Positions 6,205-6,258 of a stretch of DNA of 6,258 nucleotides are shown in pieces; the stretch's first letter is position 1; the number at the start of each line of letters is the position of its first letter. The stretch covers positions 1-6,258 of the forward strand of contig CAZGKE010000183.1 of assembly GCA_964526035.1 (NCBI GenBank), in the 5' to 3' direction. The position numbers were made by a program, and so were the translations under genes. The DNA comes from DAOMOD01 sp964526035. Lineage in GTDB: Bacteria > Pseudomonadota > Gammaproteobacteria > Xanthomonadales > BPKI01. The notes beneath the pieces were generated by a model. That model worked only from the letters and a program-made list of their open reading frames with translations. It was not told the DNA's origin and ran no database searches.

Positions 6205-6258
6205 TGGCGTCCCCAAGGGGATTCGAACCCCTGTTACCGCCGTGAAAGGGCGGTGTCC
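6205..6258 (-). tRNA. trnE: tRNA-Glu (anticodon UUC), 5' part cut off by window edge
   Basis: Read on the minus strand, this is the 3' two thirds of a glutamate tRNA. The anticodon stem CCGCC/GGCGG (6249-6253 and 6237-6241) closes the loop CTTTCAC, with anticodon TTC at 6244-6246. A four-base variable loop TAAC follows, then a perfect T arm (AGGGG, TTCGAAT, CCCCT; 6216-6232), the 3' acceptor strand TGGGGAC, discriminator G and an encoded CCA (6205-6207). From memory it matches E. coli tRNA-Glu everywhere visible except the first base of the 3' acceptor strand (T instead of A), which predicts a 5' acceptor strand GTCCCCA just outside the window. The D arm and 5' acceptor strand are off the edge. 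The gene points the same way as the five protein genes downstream. Confidence 0.97.

Noticed and set aside
4988..6258. Idea that the MprF-like membrane protein next to tRNA-Glu forms a glutamyl-lipid system using charged tRNA
   Set aside because: No aminoacyl-tRNA transferase (GNAT or DUF2156-type) domain is present in the window. Proximity to a tRNA gene says nothing about use of the charged tRNA.

Overview
The window looks like part of a proteobacterial chromosome, most likely gammaproteobacterial. The tRNA-Glu(UUC) at its right edge is almost base-for-base the Escherichia coli type and carries an encoded CCA. Base composition is mixed, roughly half GC by eye, and the genes are tightly packed with short overlaps. 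I cannot name a genus.

Everything recognisable lies on the minus strand, so the reading order is right to left. It starts with the 3' part of tRNA-Glu (6205-6258), followed by a 242-bp leader (5963-6204). The leader has an 18-bp inverted repeat, but I saw no convincing sigma-70 promoter or rho-independent terminator facing the genes. Five genes follow: an integral membrane flippase-like protein of the LPG_synthase_TM/UPF0104 family (4988-5962), a Glu/Leu/Phe/Val dehydrogenase family protein (3672-4988), two GT-B glycosyltransferases (2536-3675 and 1419-2549), and a CapK/PaaK-type adenylate-forming ligase (127-1383). Junctions are TAATG (1-nt overlap), TTGA (4-nt overlap), a 14-nt overlap and a 35-nt gap, so this is very probably one operon. 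A possible sixth gene begins at 85 and runs off the left edge.

The mix of two glycosyltransferases, a polytopic membrane protein and a CapK-like acid-activating enzyme suggests assembly and acyl-type decoration of a surface glycan or glycolipid (inference). The unusual member is the dehydrogenase homologue. It keeps the fold signatures: a GMGNVG dinucleotide loop, the DIGT aspartate and the second substrate lysine. The catalytic lysine of the GGGKGG motif is Arg106, and the position of the first glutamate-binding lysine is Cys70. It is therefore either a pseudo-dehydrogenase or an enzyme with altered chemistry, translationally coupled to glycan genes. This is the most interesting feature of the window.
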